The notes beneath the pieces were generated by a model. That model had not been told where the DNA came from. It saw only the letters and a list, made by a program, of their open reading frames with translations, and did no database searches. This document shows, piece by piece, positions 21,321-32,390 of a DNA stretch of 64,000 nt. Within the stretch, counting starts at the first letter, position 1. The number at the start of each line of letters is the position of its first letter. Where the stretch lies: NCBI GenBank assembly GCA_017311185.1, contig JAESUZ010002694.1, forward strand, positions 310,001-374,000, written 5' to 3'. Made by a program: the position numbers and the translations under genes. The DNA comes from Proteles cristata cristata. Taxonomy: Eukaryota > Chordata > Mammalia > Carnivora > Hyaenidae.

Positions 21321-22259
21321 GTACCGCACACATCTCCATTTTAACTCAGGGATATAGTGAAATCGGCGTAGTTGCCTAAATTCTGCACTAGCCTTGAGTG
21401 CCGTGCTCGTAACCTGTCTCTCTGTCCCCAGGACATGGCACGTCTCCTGGGGTATGGCAGGTATAAAATGTGACAGATTGAGAGGGCCTATTTTTTAAAA
21501 GATAGGAGATGATAAATACCTTCATTCAAAATGTTGACACTAAAATAAATATTGGGCTGACACTGAAATAACATTTGATAAAAAACTTTAATGAAGTATA
21601 AAACTTTGAGAAATACTAGGAAAAAAAAAGAAAAAATATTAAATGAGTCTGTTGAAACATTTTAAATAGGATAAGAAATTAAACAAGCTGAGGGGCATCT
21701 GGGTGGCAGGTTTAAATTCTGGACAGAACCAGATCAAATGAAATGGTGGTTAATATGCAGTGTGGCAGTGAGAATTATAAGCGGAAGGTCTAAAGGGATA
21801 GACAGCCGTTGAGAGGTTGGGGAATGAAGAGCGGTGCCTGGATCAGCATTAACTAGGTGGGGTTCCAGGCCAGCAATGTCAGCCTCTCGTAGGGTAAAGC
21901 TATCTCAAAAATGCAGGAGTGGGAGGGTGGAGCATTAAGGAGCCAGGTAGGAGGAAAGAGCCTGGAGCTAGTGAAGATGAGAAGCCAGAGGACAGAAAGA
22001 ACCGGGTAGTCTGTTCAAGAACAAAAGCAGTGAGGCAAAGTCACAAGCCCCGGGAGCTGAGGCTCATGACACTCCTGATCAAAGTGGCCCATTGGATGGT
22101 TGGCTTTTGAGTTTTATCTTTGGTCCTAGATAAAAATTAAAAGAAGTGGCCTCTAAGGGTGCACTTAAGTGGGTTTCTCTAAGGCTATCTATTTTAAGGC
22201 CAACTACATCTGAACAAATAAGAAATGGATTAAAGAGAAACCATCAACAGAAGACCTAG
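21321..22259. other. Mostly unique interval
   Basis: Includes a 17-base SINE-head-like string 'aggggcatctgggtggc' near 21,691 with nothing SINE-like after it. Otherwise no recognisable repeat or exon. Confidence 0.4.
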
Positions 22260-22700
22260 AAAGTGCCTCCAAATAAATGCACGCTTCTTACAGCAGAGTC
22301 CGACACTCACAATACCGTGTTTGAATGGTGGCAGACTAGCATCTATGGCTGGCATGAAGAAGGTGATTCTATACAAGCAAAAGATAAGATAAGAAATCAC
22401 TTTCACAAAAGAAAGGCCACATTTTGTGTGATTCCACCGAGAGGACTTGTGTGAAACTGGAAAAGCACAGACAAGTAGATTCGTGGTTGCCGGGGCCGTG
22501 CGAGTCTGCATGGATTAAATGAGCTAGGTGTGCAGACGGTCCTCTGATCCTCCAGGCGGGAAGACTGTCCTGTGAGGAGAAGATGGTGGCAGCTGCCCCA
22601 CCCAATGGGCGCACTCTGACCCGCTAAGCAGTGCACTGTAAGAGGGAGGGTCTTACGGTATGGGAATTATGTCTCCAGTAGAGCTGTTACTTTAAATAAA
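22260..22700 (+). mobile_element. Old L1M 3' UTR fragment
   Basis: Sense-orientation text recalls the L1M 3' UTR: 'gtgtgattccaccgagagga', then 'gacaagtagattcgtggttg' followed by 'ccggggc', and at the end 'cggtatgggaattatgtctc' then 'agagctgttactttaaataa'. It is highly diverged, with CpGs created at 22,475-22,500. Apart from the antisense majority, this and the 56.4-kb fragment are the sense-strand L1 pieces in the window. Confidence 0.55.
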
Positions 22701-23250
22701 GAAATGCCAAAATTATTTTAAATGTGCTGTGATCCACAATAAAAATGCTTTTGATAGACATAGTCTAATCAGCCACGTAAGAGACTTTCAGTTACAATTC
22801 TTTGAGCGAAATAATGCAAAGTGGCCTTTCCTTTCTGTGCTGCTGTTACTCATTTGGAAATGGAGGAAAGGAGGCTGTGGAAGAAAGCACCCAAGATGGC
22901 CAGCCAGGAGTGGCATCTTAGAAGACATAGGAGCGGTGTGGAGGTGGTCGTGACCTCCCAGCTGTCGGGGAAAGGTGGCGGGGACATGAATAGCACAGAC
23001 CGAGGAGGTAAAGACCCATGAACATACACGACACATGGATATACAGAGAAATAAAACCCAGGAGAAGCTGACAACTTTTCTGGAGAATGTATGATGATTT
23101 CGGGATCACGATCATTAAATGCAGATTTTCCAATCAGCTAAAATTTAAAAAAAAAGTATGAGTCATTACTATACAATATCCTGCCTTTTATATATTTACC
23201 TACGACTTCTGAAATACCCCTGGGGACAGCTCTATGTGGTAGGAGTAGAC
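22701..23250. other. Unique interval
   Basis: Several overlapping short ORFs (22,788-23,133) on both strands without motifs. No repeat recognised. Confidence 0.4.
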
Positions 23251-23251
23251 A

Positions 23252-23290
<39 letters not shown>
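23251..23290. repeat. (TA)n followed by poly-T
   Basis: About twelve AT units run directly into about 17 T. It may be an unstable tail-like tract, but no retroelement body is recognised next to it. Confidence 0.85.
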
Positions 23291-23356
23291 AAAGAAAAAG
23301 GGTACATAGTTCTCTTCTTCTGTACTCATTTTGGAATTAGTCTTGTTTGAAACAAC

Positions 23357-23671
23357 TTTTCCATGTTAATCTTTGTTCAGAGAAAGCAGCATTATCACCT
23401 TACACCGCAAAGGTCAGACATCTGTAAAACACTGTGCCTTGTACAAGGCCAAGAAACTGAGGAAGAAAATTCACTCTGGGTCACGTCAGTGTACTTTGCA
23501 GATCATAATAGTGATTTTCCATGTTAATCTTTGTTCAGAGAAAGCAGCATTATCACCTTACACCGCAAAGGTCAGACATCTGTAAAACACTGTGCCTTGT
23601 ACAAGGCCAAGAAACTGAGGAAGAAAATTCACTCTGGGTCACGTCAGTGTACTTTGCAGATCAAATAGTGA
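23357..23671 (+). repeat. 158-bp tandem duplication, near-identical copies
   Basis: Copy 1 is 23,357-23,514 and copy 2 is 23,515-23,671. Both start 'ttttccatgttaatctttg' and end '..aatagtga'. By direct reading they differ by a single one-base deletion near the end ('gatcataatag' against 'gatcaaatag'). The unit is not a recognised repeat. Such identity implies a very recent duplication, a gene-conversion event or an assembly error. Confidence 0.97.
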
Positions 23672-24134
23672 TCTGGCTTGAAAAATGGCAGAAATGGATT
23701 GCCTTGCGCTGAAAACCTAGTATGTCAGGTTTGACGAGGCTCTGTATCGTGTCGAGGGACTAACAAGACTAACATTTTGCTTGGATTCTCCTCTTCCGTA
23801 TGGGCCTCTTGCCTTTCTGGCCGTCTGATTTTATACCTGCCAGAAAGATTGGAAGCGTCTTTGCATCCATTATAGCCAGTAATTGCTCATTGGCATATCC
23901 ATTTATTTTTCTTTTCCTGTGAATCTATTTGTACATGAACCAAAAGAAAGATAATTTGACGTGATTTATACTTACTAGGTGTTTACACACGAGACAGAAT
24001 ATTTGCAGCGATCTAGGAACCGAGAGACATTTGAAAAGAGGAACCAGGGAATTCATTTCCCACATAGAAGTGACTGACAACATTTTCATAAATGAAAATT
24101 TTAGCATTTATTCGGTACCTACTCTGCCTTACAG
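23672..24134. other. Unique interval
   Basis: No repeat or exon recognised. Confidence 0.4.
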
Positions 24135-24240
24135 TCTGTGGACATGTGCGCTGGGCCCCGCGTCCCACGCCCCATGGATGTGTATGGTGGGCCATGTGTC
24201 CCACACTCTGTGAACATGTGCGCTGGGCCTCACCATGCAG
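24135..24240 (+). repeat. 36-bp minisatellite, about three units
   Basis: Units start at 24,135, 24,171 and 24,207. The first and third share 'catgtgcgctgggcc', while the middle unit is diverged ('gatgtgtatggtgggcc'). It is GC-rich for its surroundings. Confidence 0.75.
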
Positions 24241-24425
24241 TTAAACAATCCATTCACCTGTCTTATTCTTTGCAGGGAGGATGTTATAATGAGGATGCAA
24301 TATATTGTTTTCCACAGAAGTTTGTTTTGAGAAAAAAGACAAAAAATGACTAAAAGTCACACTTCTGCTACTGCTGTGTACATTTTGCCAATGCATGATG
24401 GCCTACACATTGTGACTGGGTTTTT
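24241..24425. other. Unique interval
   Basis: Nothing recognised. Confidence 0.35.
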
Positions 24426-24435
24426 TATTCCCCAA

Positions 24436-24664
24436 TGTTGTTTTGTATTTTTTTAATGTTTGTTTGTTTGTTTGTTTGAGAGAGAGAGAAAGAACATTAG
24501 TGGGGGAAGGGCATAGAGAGAGAGAGGGAGACACAGAATCTGAAGCAGGCTCCAGGCTCCAAGCTGTCAGCAGAGAGCCCAACGTGGAGCTCGAACTCAT
24601 GAACCATGAGATCATGACCTGAGCCAAAGTCGATGCTTAATCAGCTGAGCCGCACAGACACCCC
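24436..24664 (-). mobile_element. SINEC_Fc-type SINE with TSD
   Basis: The antisense tail carries a (TTTG)n variation at 24,461-24,478, then 'gagagagagaaagaacatta', 'ggctccaggctccaagctgt' and 'gatcatgacctgagccaaag'. It ends 'ctgagccgcacagacacccc'. The target-site duplication 'tattccccaa' is at 24,426-24,435 and 24,665-24,674. Confidence 0.92.
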
Positions 24665-24830
24665 TATTCCCCAACATTTTAGCACAGAATCTATACATCA
24701 AGAATGTAACACGTTAACTGGAATGTATTTGTTGTAATAGAAAATAAGGCTCTCCAAAACTTGAAGGAATGAATAAACAACAAATACCCAGGAATTAGTT
24801 CTAGTGAGGAAATGGTAACACAATAACCTA

Positions 24831-24905
24831 TCATGTCGTAGTCAAACCTAGCATCATGTCGTAGTCAAACCTAGCAACCTAGCATCATGTCGTAGTCAAA
24901 CCTAG
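24831..24905 (+). repeat. 23-bp tandem repeat, three units
   Basis: Unit 'tcatgtcgtagtcaaaccta' plus 'gca' starts at 24,831, 24,854 and 24,885. The second unit carries an extra internal 8-bp duplication ('acctagca'). The copies are otherwise identical, so the array is young. Confidence 0.93.
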
Positions 24906-26020
24906 CTTCCCTGGAGAGCATTAAAAAACCAAGTGACTGTCCCTCTTCATTAGGCGCTCAGCACATGGCAGGGAAAACACAACCCTCAGATGATGCATGA
25001 ATACTCAAGTAAAAGGTATCAGAACGCGTCAGATCATGACACCTGTAATTACGGGATTTATAACTGAAAACTTCACACATCTATGACTTCTGTCTCTTCT
25101 GATGCCCTTTAAATAATGAAGATTGATGACTACATGATTTGCATGATAGAAAGTTCTGAAATGAAAAATTCCAATTATATTCTTTACCATCTTATTATAT
25201 ACTCTACTTTCTGAGAAGAATTACATGATGTTTTTATTTTGCGGTGCTTCCATGTAGGGGGTAATAAATAGAAACTTCTTCTGCCTGCAATAAACATACT
25301 TTGTATCCTATTGAAAATAGGCCCCTCTTGATATTTTAGTTAAAAGGAAAAAAAATAAAACAGGAAACCTTTATGTTTAGATCTTGCTGCATCTGTCAAA
25401 GACAATCCATTCAAAGGATAAAAATTCTTGGAAACCAATTTTGTTTTTGTTTTTATTTTATGTTTGAGGGCCTCTGGGAAGTTATTTGCCTAAGATTTGA
25501 CAAGATCTCTGTGGAAAACATAACAAGAGATCAATTAAAAATTAGCAAATGACAACCTCTGTCTCGGCACCCTTCCCTCCGGCTTTCTCATTTCTTGCTC
25601 TCCCCCTTGCAGACATCTCTCCTTAGCTCCCTCCCATGTTTGCTTTTTTTTCACTTTCATTCAGTTTCACTGGTAGAGTCATCGCACCTACAAAGTTGTC
25701 AAACGGCAGCAGAAAGTTTCTCTGTTCGTTTTCACTGTGCTCGATCATAGCACAAGTCAGTTACAGTCAGCTCTTCGTTATTTGTTAGGGATAAAATATG
25801 AGAATATTGTGAGGATTCCGCTCATTTCCTTGTGCATGTCATCTCCCTCATACTTGTTTAGCTCAAAAAGGATTTAAGTCTTTTAGACCAGGAAAGATCC
25901 TGACCTGCTAAAACTAGTGCTTAGTGTAGCCAACCTTAGCAGCTCACCTAAGTCTTCAATGGATTTTCATTCCACAGTATTGCCTCTACTGAAAATATTC
26001 ACCTTCTTAAGCATTGCTGA
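24906..26020. other. Unique interval
   Basis: AT-rich; no repeat recognised. No exon is supported. Confidence 0.4.
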
Positions 26021-26032
26021 TACACACACACA

Positions 26033-26069
<37 letters not shown>
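26021..26069. repeat. (CA)n microsatellite
   Basis: About 24 CA/TA alternations with one 'ta' interruption at 26,039. A typical length-polymorphic marker. Confidence 0.95.
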
Positions 26070-26112
26070 CCCCAAACAACAGATAAGACATCATGCTGTG
26101 TGTGTATGCTAG

Positions 26113-26321
26113 TTTTTTTTTTTAATAACGTTTATTCATTTGGAGAGAGAGAGCAGGGGTAAGGAAGGGACAGAGAGAGGGGGAGGCACAGAATCCAAAG
26201 CAGGCTCCAGGCTCTGAGCTGTCAGCAGAAAGCCTGATGCGAGGTTCAAACTCCTAAACCTCAAGATCATGAATTGAGGCTGCAGTTGGACACTGGACCA
26301 AGTGAACCGCCAGGTGCCCCT
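26113..26321 (-). mobile_element. SINEC_Fc-type SINE, antisense
   Basis: A T-run tail at 26,113 is followed by 'aacgtttattcatttggaga', 'gcaggctccaggctctgagc' and 'caagatcatgaattgaggct', ending at the head 'accgccaggtgcccc'. Moderately diverged. No exact adjacent target-site duplication is seen; similar text 'tgtgtgtat(g/a)ctag' occurs at 26,098 and, 50 bases beyond the SINE, near 26,371. Confidence 0.9.
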
Positions 26322-26740
26322 CAAAGGATTTGACATGTGGGATAAAGGACATCTCAACTTGTCTCTTCCTGTGTGTATACTAGCTTTTAGTCAGAAAGCA
26401 ATGATTTGACCTTGATGAGCTGACTATTGAGGCCTACGCTTGTTTCCTCCCTCAGAACCGTGGCCCTCCCCCAAATTCAAGTTCATGCTATCAGGACAAA
26501 AGGCTGCCCATCAAGGAAAGGAAGAGAGACAGAGACACTCTATTGCAGGTTGGGTCTTGGGTCTCACTGGCTACCATGTCTGATCCTGATAAGCTTTTTG
26601 AGGCTCAGAAGCCACAGAGTCAGACAGTTAGAAAGCAAGTGTTCGTTGTCCTGTGGCTCTAAATTCTCTCGCGTGTTTGAATAATATGCTGACGTTTCAT
26701 ATTGGCGTGTAATCGCACGGATATTTAGATTGCAGGTTTT
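26322..26740. other. Unique interval
   Basis: No repeat or exon recognised. Confidence 0.35.
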
Positions 26741-27105
26741 CCTACTCAAAAGGTGGTCTGCTGACCAGCGGTGCTCACATTGGGGTGTCGGGTAAAATAC
26801 AGTACATCCGGTCACATTTTACCTTCAGATAGGAAATGAAATTTATTTTAGTATAAGTGTGGCCATGCAGCATTTGGAACACACTGTTATAGAATCCATA
26901 TTTGTTATTTACATAAAATCCAGGTTTACCTGGGCTGCATCTATCTTTAGTAAATCTGTCACATGACATTGGTGCTGGTTGGGCAATTTAAAAAATTCAG
27001 GATAAGGCTCCATCCCAAATTTCATCATTTAGAATATGAATTTTAAGATGAAACCCAGGTAATTTGAGTACATATTAAAGTTTGAAAAGCCCTCATGTAC
27101 TATTA
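26741..27105 (+). mobile_element. MER5-like (hAT-Charlie) element, interrupted
   Basis: The left end 'actcaaaaggtggtctgctg' then 'accagcggtgctcacattgg' corresponds to the MER5 start ('actcaaagtgtggtccacgg...accagcagcatc'). The right part resumes at about 26,973 ('tgctggttgggcaattt', 'ggataaggctccatccca') and ends 'cacattaaagtttgaaaagc'-like near 27,090. A palindromic insert separates the halves. Very old; subfamily not certain. Confidence 0.55.
26784..26965. mobile_element. Palindromic MITE-like element inside the MER5-like copy
   Basis: The two halves are inverted, diverged copies. The left half reads 'gtgtcgggtaaaatacag ... tttattttagtataagtgtg', and the reverse complement of the right half reads 'gtgacagatttactaaag ... 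atggattctataacagtgtg'. A 7-bp direct repeat 'acattgg' flanks it at 26,777-26,783 and 26,966-26,972, as expected for a transposon target-site duplication. Similar palindromic repeats are widespread in mammals, but I cannot name this one with certainty. Confidence 0.5.
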
Positions 27106-27119
27106 GAACCCTGAATTTT

Positions 27120-27314
27120 GGGGCACCTGGGTGGCGTAGTTGGTTAAGCATCCGACTTCAGGTCGGGTCATGATCTCACAGCTCATGAGTTCAAGGTCTG
27201 TGTCGGGCTCTCTGCTATCATCGTGGAGCTGGCTTGGGATCCTCTCTCTCCCCGTCTCTGCACCTACCCACTAGTGTACCCTCTCTCTCAAAAATAAATA
27301 AATACGAAAAAAAG
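27120..27314 (+). mobile_element. SINEC_Fc-type SINE, internally deleted
   Basis: Head 'ggggcacctgggtggcgtag', then 'gcatccgacttcaggtcggg', 'gagttcaaggtctgtgtcgg', a shortened middle ('ctggcttgggatcctctctc') and the tail 'caaaaataaataaatacg'. It lacks the 'cagagcctggagcct' block, as in an older subfamily. Confidence 0.9.
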
Positions 27315-29036
27315 AACTATGATAGCTCGCAATCGAGTGAATAATTTGTCTACTGTCCATTTTCTATCCAAGTTCTGATACTAATTGGAGCATGCTAATA
27401 CTGTGACTGCTTTTGTAAGCCTGGCTGACAATTTTGTTTTGCACTTGGCTACTCTTTAGTTACTCATTGCCCTGCAACTCCTCAGCTACCTTGCTCTTGG
27501 TAGGTACTCTCCCCAGGTACTCTAAAGCAATCAACATTTACCGAGTGGTACTCTTGTACATCATCATCTTCAGTGTCAATGTCACATTGCAAATGAAGTA
27601 TAAACGTCTCATTTTTGTGTTTGGAAAAGACTGAGGCTCCTGAGGGGCTAGGTGGCTGTCTCACAGTGCCATGGGGTTGGAGGGAAGTCTTGTCAGGGCC
27701 TGCCAAAATCTTGCTTGATTCTTTAGAGTTCCTTCCTCCACACATCTGCCCTGGGCTCATCTCTACTGTTGCTGGCTCTCATCACTTCCTTCTTCTCCCC
27801 GTCTCTTGATTCCCTTGCAGTGTTTCAATTAACAGAAATTTGGGTTAAAGTGCTTTTCTCTTGAAGTCTTTGCAGAGCCAGTACTGACTTATGGAGAGGA
27901 CAGAAGTATTTTGTAAGACGGATATGTTACAGTGCAAATGAGTCCATGTAATTCTAATTAAAATAAAATTTTGAAGGTATCAGTGTGGAAGTAGATTTCA
28001 TCTGGTAGGAGTGATCTATTGGCACTAAAGTGCAATTCATTTTGGCAGAAGATATTTTCCTTCTTCATTTTTCTATTTTTATCCATAGCCTCTGTTTCCT
28101 TTTGAGCATAAACCCATATGTGCATTGATATTCATTGGTGCAGGCCTGGAGAAAGTTGTGCTGTCCCTCCCTGGAATGACCGTGTTGGGGGAAGGGTGGG
28201 GGGCAAGACAGCAGGAAGAGATAATGTTTATTCTAAGTGAATTAGTTTTAATGGGGGGAATCCAGACACGATGCTGGCCCTGCAGAGGAAAGAGTCCAGT
28301 ACCTCAAAGACCACTAGCTCTTATTTATCCCCAGTGCATAGTATCAGTATCCGCCAGGCTTGAATTTGTCCATGGAGTTGGCTTATAGTCTTTTGTTGTG
28401 TCCTAAAGACTAAATAACTCAGTCTGGTAGGGAAACAAGCACTGGAACACAGGTGTTCTTTTCCAGCTGCTCACCTGGCAGACGGGGTGCCTTTGCTTCA
28501 GCCCCACCTGTGAAAACTCCGGACCTTGGAGATGCCACCCACGTTTGTGTCAGCCTCTCTACTGTGTCGCATGTACAAGCAGCCTTTCTCCCGAGCTGCC
28601 TCTACAGGATCCTGTTGTGTAAATAGTGACTCGTGCTCAGCCATCACCTGACTTACCTTCTGTCCTGTGACACAGAAATCCTACCTCCTCCAGCTAAAAG
28701 CAACATGTCTCTGTCGAGGGGAAAAATGAGCTGATTTGTGAACATGAAGTGTTTGAGAAAGTGCAGATTTATAAGTTGATGAGAACAGAGGGCATCAAAA
28801 GGAGGTATGAAAAATGAGGAACAAATCAGAGGTAATGATGAAGAGAATACATTTCAAGGCAAGGGTGATTCCACCCTTAACACCGAGTCACATCACTTCT
28901 TTCAAAACCCACCAAGTAGAAATTCATTTGAATTAGTAAAGTTCTGTTTAAATAAGGGGACTGTATATCTGGTCTCCTTAGAACAGTCCTGGATTATCCT
29001 GCTCTCCTGGAATAGTTATTAACAGTGTTCCTTTTA
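27315..29036. other. Unique interval, no gene recognised
   Basis: About 1.7 kb without clear repeats. ORFs at 27,434-27,809 and 28,125-28,388 show no domain. Confidence 0.4.
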
Positions 29037-29142
29037 GGGTGCCTGGCTGGCTTGGTTGGAAGAGCGTGCAGCTCTTGATCTCAGGATCATAGGTTCAAGC
29101 CCCACCCTGGGTATGAAGACTACTTAAAAATAAAATCTCCTT
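29037..29142 (+). mobile_element. Short tRNA-derived carnivore SINE
   Basis: Begins 'gggtgcctggctggcttggt', continues 'gatctcaggatcataggttc' with B box 'ggttcaagcccc', and ends 'gactacttaaaaataaaatc' without a CT-rich region. This is a shorter SINEC subtype than the common one. A minus-strand relative lies at 63,470-63,577. Confidence 0.8.
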
Positions 29143-29144
29143 GA

Positions 29145-29345
29145 GTTGCCTGGATGGCTCAGTTGGTTGACTGTCTGGCTCTTTGTTTTTGGCTCAGGTC
29201 ATGATCCCAGGATCATGGGATCAAGCCCCGCATCGTGTTCTGCTCTAGCATGGAGCCTGCTTGGGATTGTCCCCCTCCCCCTCTGCCCCTCTCCCTCCGT
29301 CACTCTCTCTCCAAAAAAATATAAATAAATAAAATTTAAAAAATC
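29145..29345 (+). mobile_element. SINEC SINE placed in the tail of the preceding SINE
   Basis: Starts at 'gttgcctggatggctcagtt', within a few bases of the A-rich end of the 29,037 element. It contains 'caggtcatgatcccaggatc', 'ggatcaagccccgcatcgtg', 'tggagcctgcttgggattgt', a C-rich block and '(aaat)n'. Insertion into another SINE's A-tail is expected for L1-machinery targets. Confidence 0.88.
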
Positions 29346-30350
29346 AAAAATATCTTTAGAAAATAGTGTTCTTTTACCTATGAAATGACTGTAGTTTAGA
29401 CTAATCATTATGCAGTTACTCTAAGTATATGAAATGCAACATCTGGATGTGTTTAAAAGCATATTTATCCAATAAATACACATTCAGTACATAAGTACAT
29501 AAATAAGCACATATTCAATAAAAACATATTTGTTCAAAAATAAATATTTGTTCAATAAATAACATACTTTTATGACTTTTCTAAGAGCTCGTAGCTGAGA
29601 TCAGGTCCACTGGAGAAATGGCCTGGTGGGGTCTTGGTTGCCAACAAGCTGATCCCCGAGAGTGGGCATTACTAACCAGACCCAGGTGCTGTAGTGCAGG
29701 CTTAGGCAGGTACCAACACGTCCTACCCACTCTCAACAGAGGAGTTTGGTAAAGGGGTTTGAGAACAACCATTGCATTGTTAAAATAGGACTGATTCAAA
29801 CCAAAGTAACATGGAAGATGTTTTCCTTCTTGCTTTTCCTTCCCTTGTGCTCCGCCTCCTCTTCCTTTTCTTCTCTTTCCTCATGGTCTCATTGTTTCTC
29901 TTCCCAATGATCTTCTTGTCTTTCCAAACTCACATCCTTAAGTGTGCAAACCCAGAACTCACTCATTCTGTGTTTAAGGATTTAATGGCTCTACTACACT
30001 CCAGGAGTGTAATGAGGACTTATAAGCTCTTGGGAGAACAGAGCTATAAGTAATAACTGTAGCTCTGTGAGGAAGGCTTCCAAGCTCTAACAAAGAGAAT
30101 TCTGGGAATGTCTAGGTAGAACATCCCATCTACAAGTAGTCTCTTACATGGTTTTGCTTAATGCCATTAGTATGTAGCACAGGGAGAAAGGAGAGAAGGC
30201 CAGTGTCAGTAGGGTAGCCTGGGAGTATGCGCACATGCACTTGCTTCATGATATTGCTGTATTACTGATAATATCTAATACCCTGATCAGATGATAGAGG
30301 TTTCCTGGAGACACTTCCTTGAAAAAGTCCTTTACAATCTGCCCTTATAT
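29346..30350. other. AT-rich then unique DNA
   Basis: 29,455-29,571 has a loose repetition of 'ttcaataaata/acataaat' words. The remainder (29,590-30,350) is unrecognised and holds short ORFs only. Confidence 0.4.
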
Positions 30351-30363
30351 TTAAATACTGCTA

Positions 30364-30489
30364 GGGGCACCTGGGTGGCTCAGTTGGTTGAGCGTCCGAC
30401 TTTGGCTCAGGTCATGATTTAATTGTCTGTGACTTCAAGCCCCACATCAGGCTCTGAGCTGACAGCCCAGAGCCTGGAGCCTTCTTCAT

Positions 30490-30524
<35 letters not shown>

Positions 30525-30538
30525 TTCTCTCTTCCTTC

Positions 30539-30624
<86 letters not shown>

Positions 30625-30684
30625 GCCCCTGCCCTGCTCACACTCTGTGTCTCTTTCTCTTAAAACTAAACATTAAAAAGAAAA
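30364..30684 (+). mobile_element. SINEC_Fc SINE with expanded CTTT tract
   Basis: Head 'ggggcacctgggtggctcag', then 'gacttcaagccccacatcag' and 'cagcccagagcctggagcct'. The CT-rich region has expanded into alternating (CT)n and (CTTT)n at about 30,490-30,625, making the element about 100 bases longer than usual. The target-site duplication 'ttaaata(c/t)tgcta' is at 30,351-30,363 and 30,685-30,697. Confidence 0.93.
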
Positions 30685-30849
30685 TTAAATATTGCTATAT
30701 TAATTGGGCAGAGCAAACTGATGAATTTGACAACTTTATGTACTCTGAACCTTATATTTACAAGGAAGGGAGATAAATGTATTCAAACGGGATTAGTTGT
30801 TTAATATCTCATGCTGGGTTGGAGCTCCAAATGGCATTGTCTTTAGAGG

Positions 30850-30945
30850 TTTTGTTTATCTCTTTATACAGTGCTTAGCATTGTACGTGATCCATAACAG
30901 GTGTTGAATAAATATTTACTGAATGAATACATGAATCATTTTCAA
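30850..30945 (-). mobile_element. MIR 3' end, antisense
   Basis: 'acagtgcttagcattgtacg' then 'gtgttgaataaatatttact' and 'gaatgaa' follow the antisense MIR 3' end wording ('cagtgcctggcacatag...ctcaataaatatttgttgaatga'). Confidence 0.55.
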
Positions 30946-32130
30946 AGAATAATACAGAAAATGGAGCTACATTAACAAAATCATGCTAACCATGCCAACT
31001 GAGAAGAATTAGAAGACCAGATAGGATGGAGAATGGTATTCTTTCTTCTCTCTCAAATGGTAAAAAGTGACAGAGTTTATCTCCAGAGAGTTTGGTATGA
31101 TAACTTTTTTGTATTTATGACATAGGGTTCCATCTATTGCATCCTTTGTATTTCTCTACAGTTTCTAGGTTTTACGAGTATCTTTTGATTTTTAAATTCC
31201 AATGAAATTTTAAAAGTCATCACATGAGAAGTTTAGCATTTTATTTTATGAATAATGTCTATCTCATCCATGAATGTAGTACTTGTATTAAACTCTATAT
31301 TCGTAGTTTCAAAAGCTGAAGTCAACCCATCTGGATGGTTTTATTCAGATCCATAGTATGTGTCTATCTGTTTACTCAGTTGAGTTGGTTACATTTACAA
31401 CTAGTCATGAATCAAGCAAAAACTCCCAAAATATTCCTTAAGTCAAGTAAAAATTTACTTTTCTGTCATAAAAAAAAAAGAGGTGAAGAGGTAATAGTTG
31501 ATGGCTGTTGTCAGGGAAATAGGCTTCTGCCACATACTCGGTTTCCAAGGTCTCCCAACAGTCTATTATAGGTGCTAAAATTCCTAATTTCATTCATGTA
31601 ATATTATTCTAAAGAACATACAGAAGAAAGTATTTTGGTTTTTGTTTTTTGGTTTTTTTACTCTCCTTGCTTTTCAGCAATCTCTCTGGTACTGTCTTAC
31701 AACTTTTTCATGAACATCGTCTTGGCTGGTACTTAATCATACAGTCACAACTGGCTACAAGAGATACTAAGAAATATTTCAGTCTGGATGCAAAGCATCC
31801 CGGTAAAAATTGGGGCCTTTGTTTACTATGGAAAATACTTCCAGGATATTAGAGTAGTTTCTTTTATACAGAATTTGGTGGAGAGAAATCAAAGAAGTAA
31901 AAGCTGAAGCACCTGCTCTTACAAAGATCCCCAAGTATTTCAAGTGGGAAAGATTGTGGTGCAGAATTCAAACAGGAAACATGGAATGAACATTGTAGTA
32001 AGAAACATAAGGGACCTAGGAATCCAAGAAAGGAAAAGGGCAACTCGGACAGAAACAGAGAAAGTAACATAGGCCCCAGATAAACACTTGTTGAGTGAAT
32101 GGATCATAGAGAGCATGAATGAGCATTGCA
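30946..32130. other. Unique AT-rich interval
   Basis: No repeat recognised. Poly-A 31,470-31,480. No exon supported. Confidence 0.4.
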
Positions 32131-32131
32131 T

Positions 32132-32133
32132 CC

Positions 32134-32209
<76 letters not shown>

Positions 32210-32282
32210 TCCTTCCTTCCTTCCTTCCTTCCTTCCTTCCTTCCTTCCTCCTTCTCCCTCCCTCCCTTCCTTCCTTCCTTCC
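32132..32282 (+). repeat. (CTTT)n/(CTTC)n polypyrimidine tract
   Basis: About 80 bases of CTTT units turn into CTTC/CCT units to 32,281. The strand is pure pyrimidine apart from the ends, so it is a homopurine-homopyrimidine tract. No SINE head or tail adjoins it. Long ORFs read through it on both strands are artefacts of the repeat. Confidence 0.97.
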
Positions 32283-32390
32283 AGTTGAGAACAGCTGAAA
32301 GTTACACAATCCTGTGAGGCAGCTGCTTTACCTTTTAGTTGCTTATAATGATGGGATGCACTTGTCGGGCTTTGTGCAATTAGATAAGGG

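Noticed and set aside
21690..21707. SINE head-like string aggggcatctgggtggc
   Set aside because: Only about 17 bases match and nothing SINE-like follows; too short to call.
24831..24905. Direct repeats as a CRISPR-like array
   Set aside because: The repeats are contiguous tandem units with no unique spacers, in a mammalian genome.
30423..30776. 117-codon plus ORF with long SLSLSL runs
   Set aside because: It lies inside a SINE and its expanded CT/CTTT tract.
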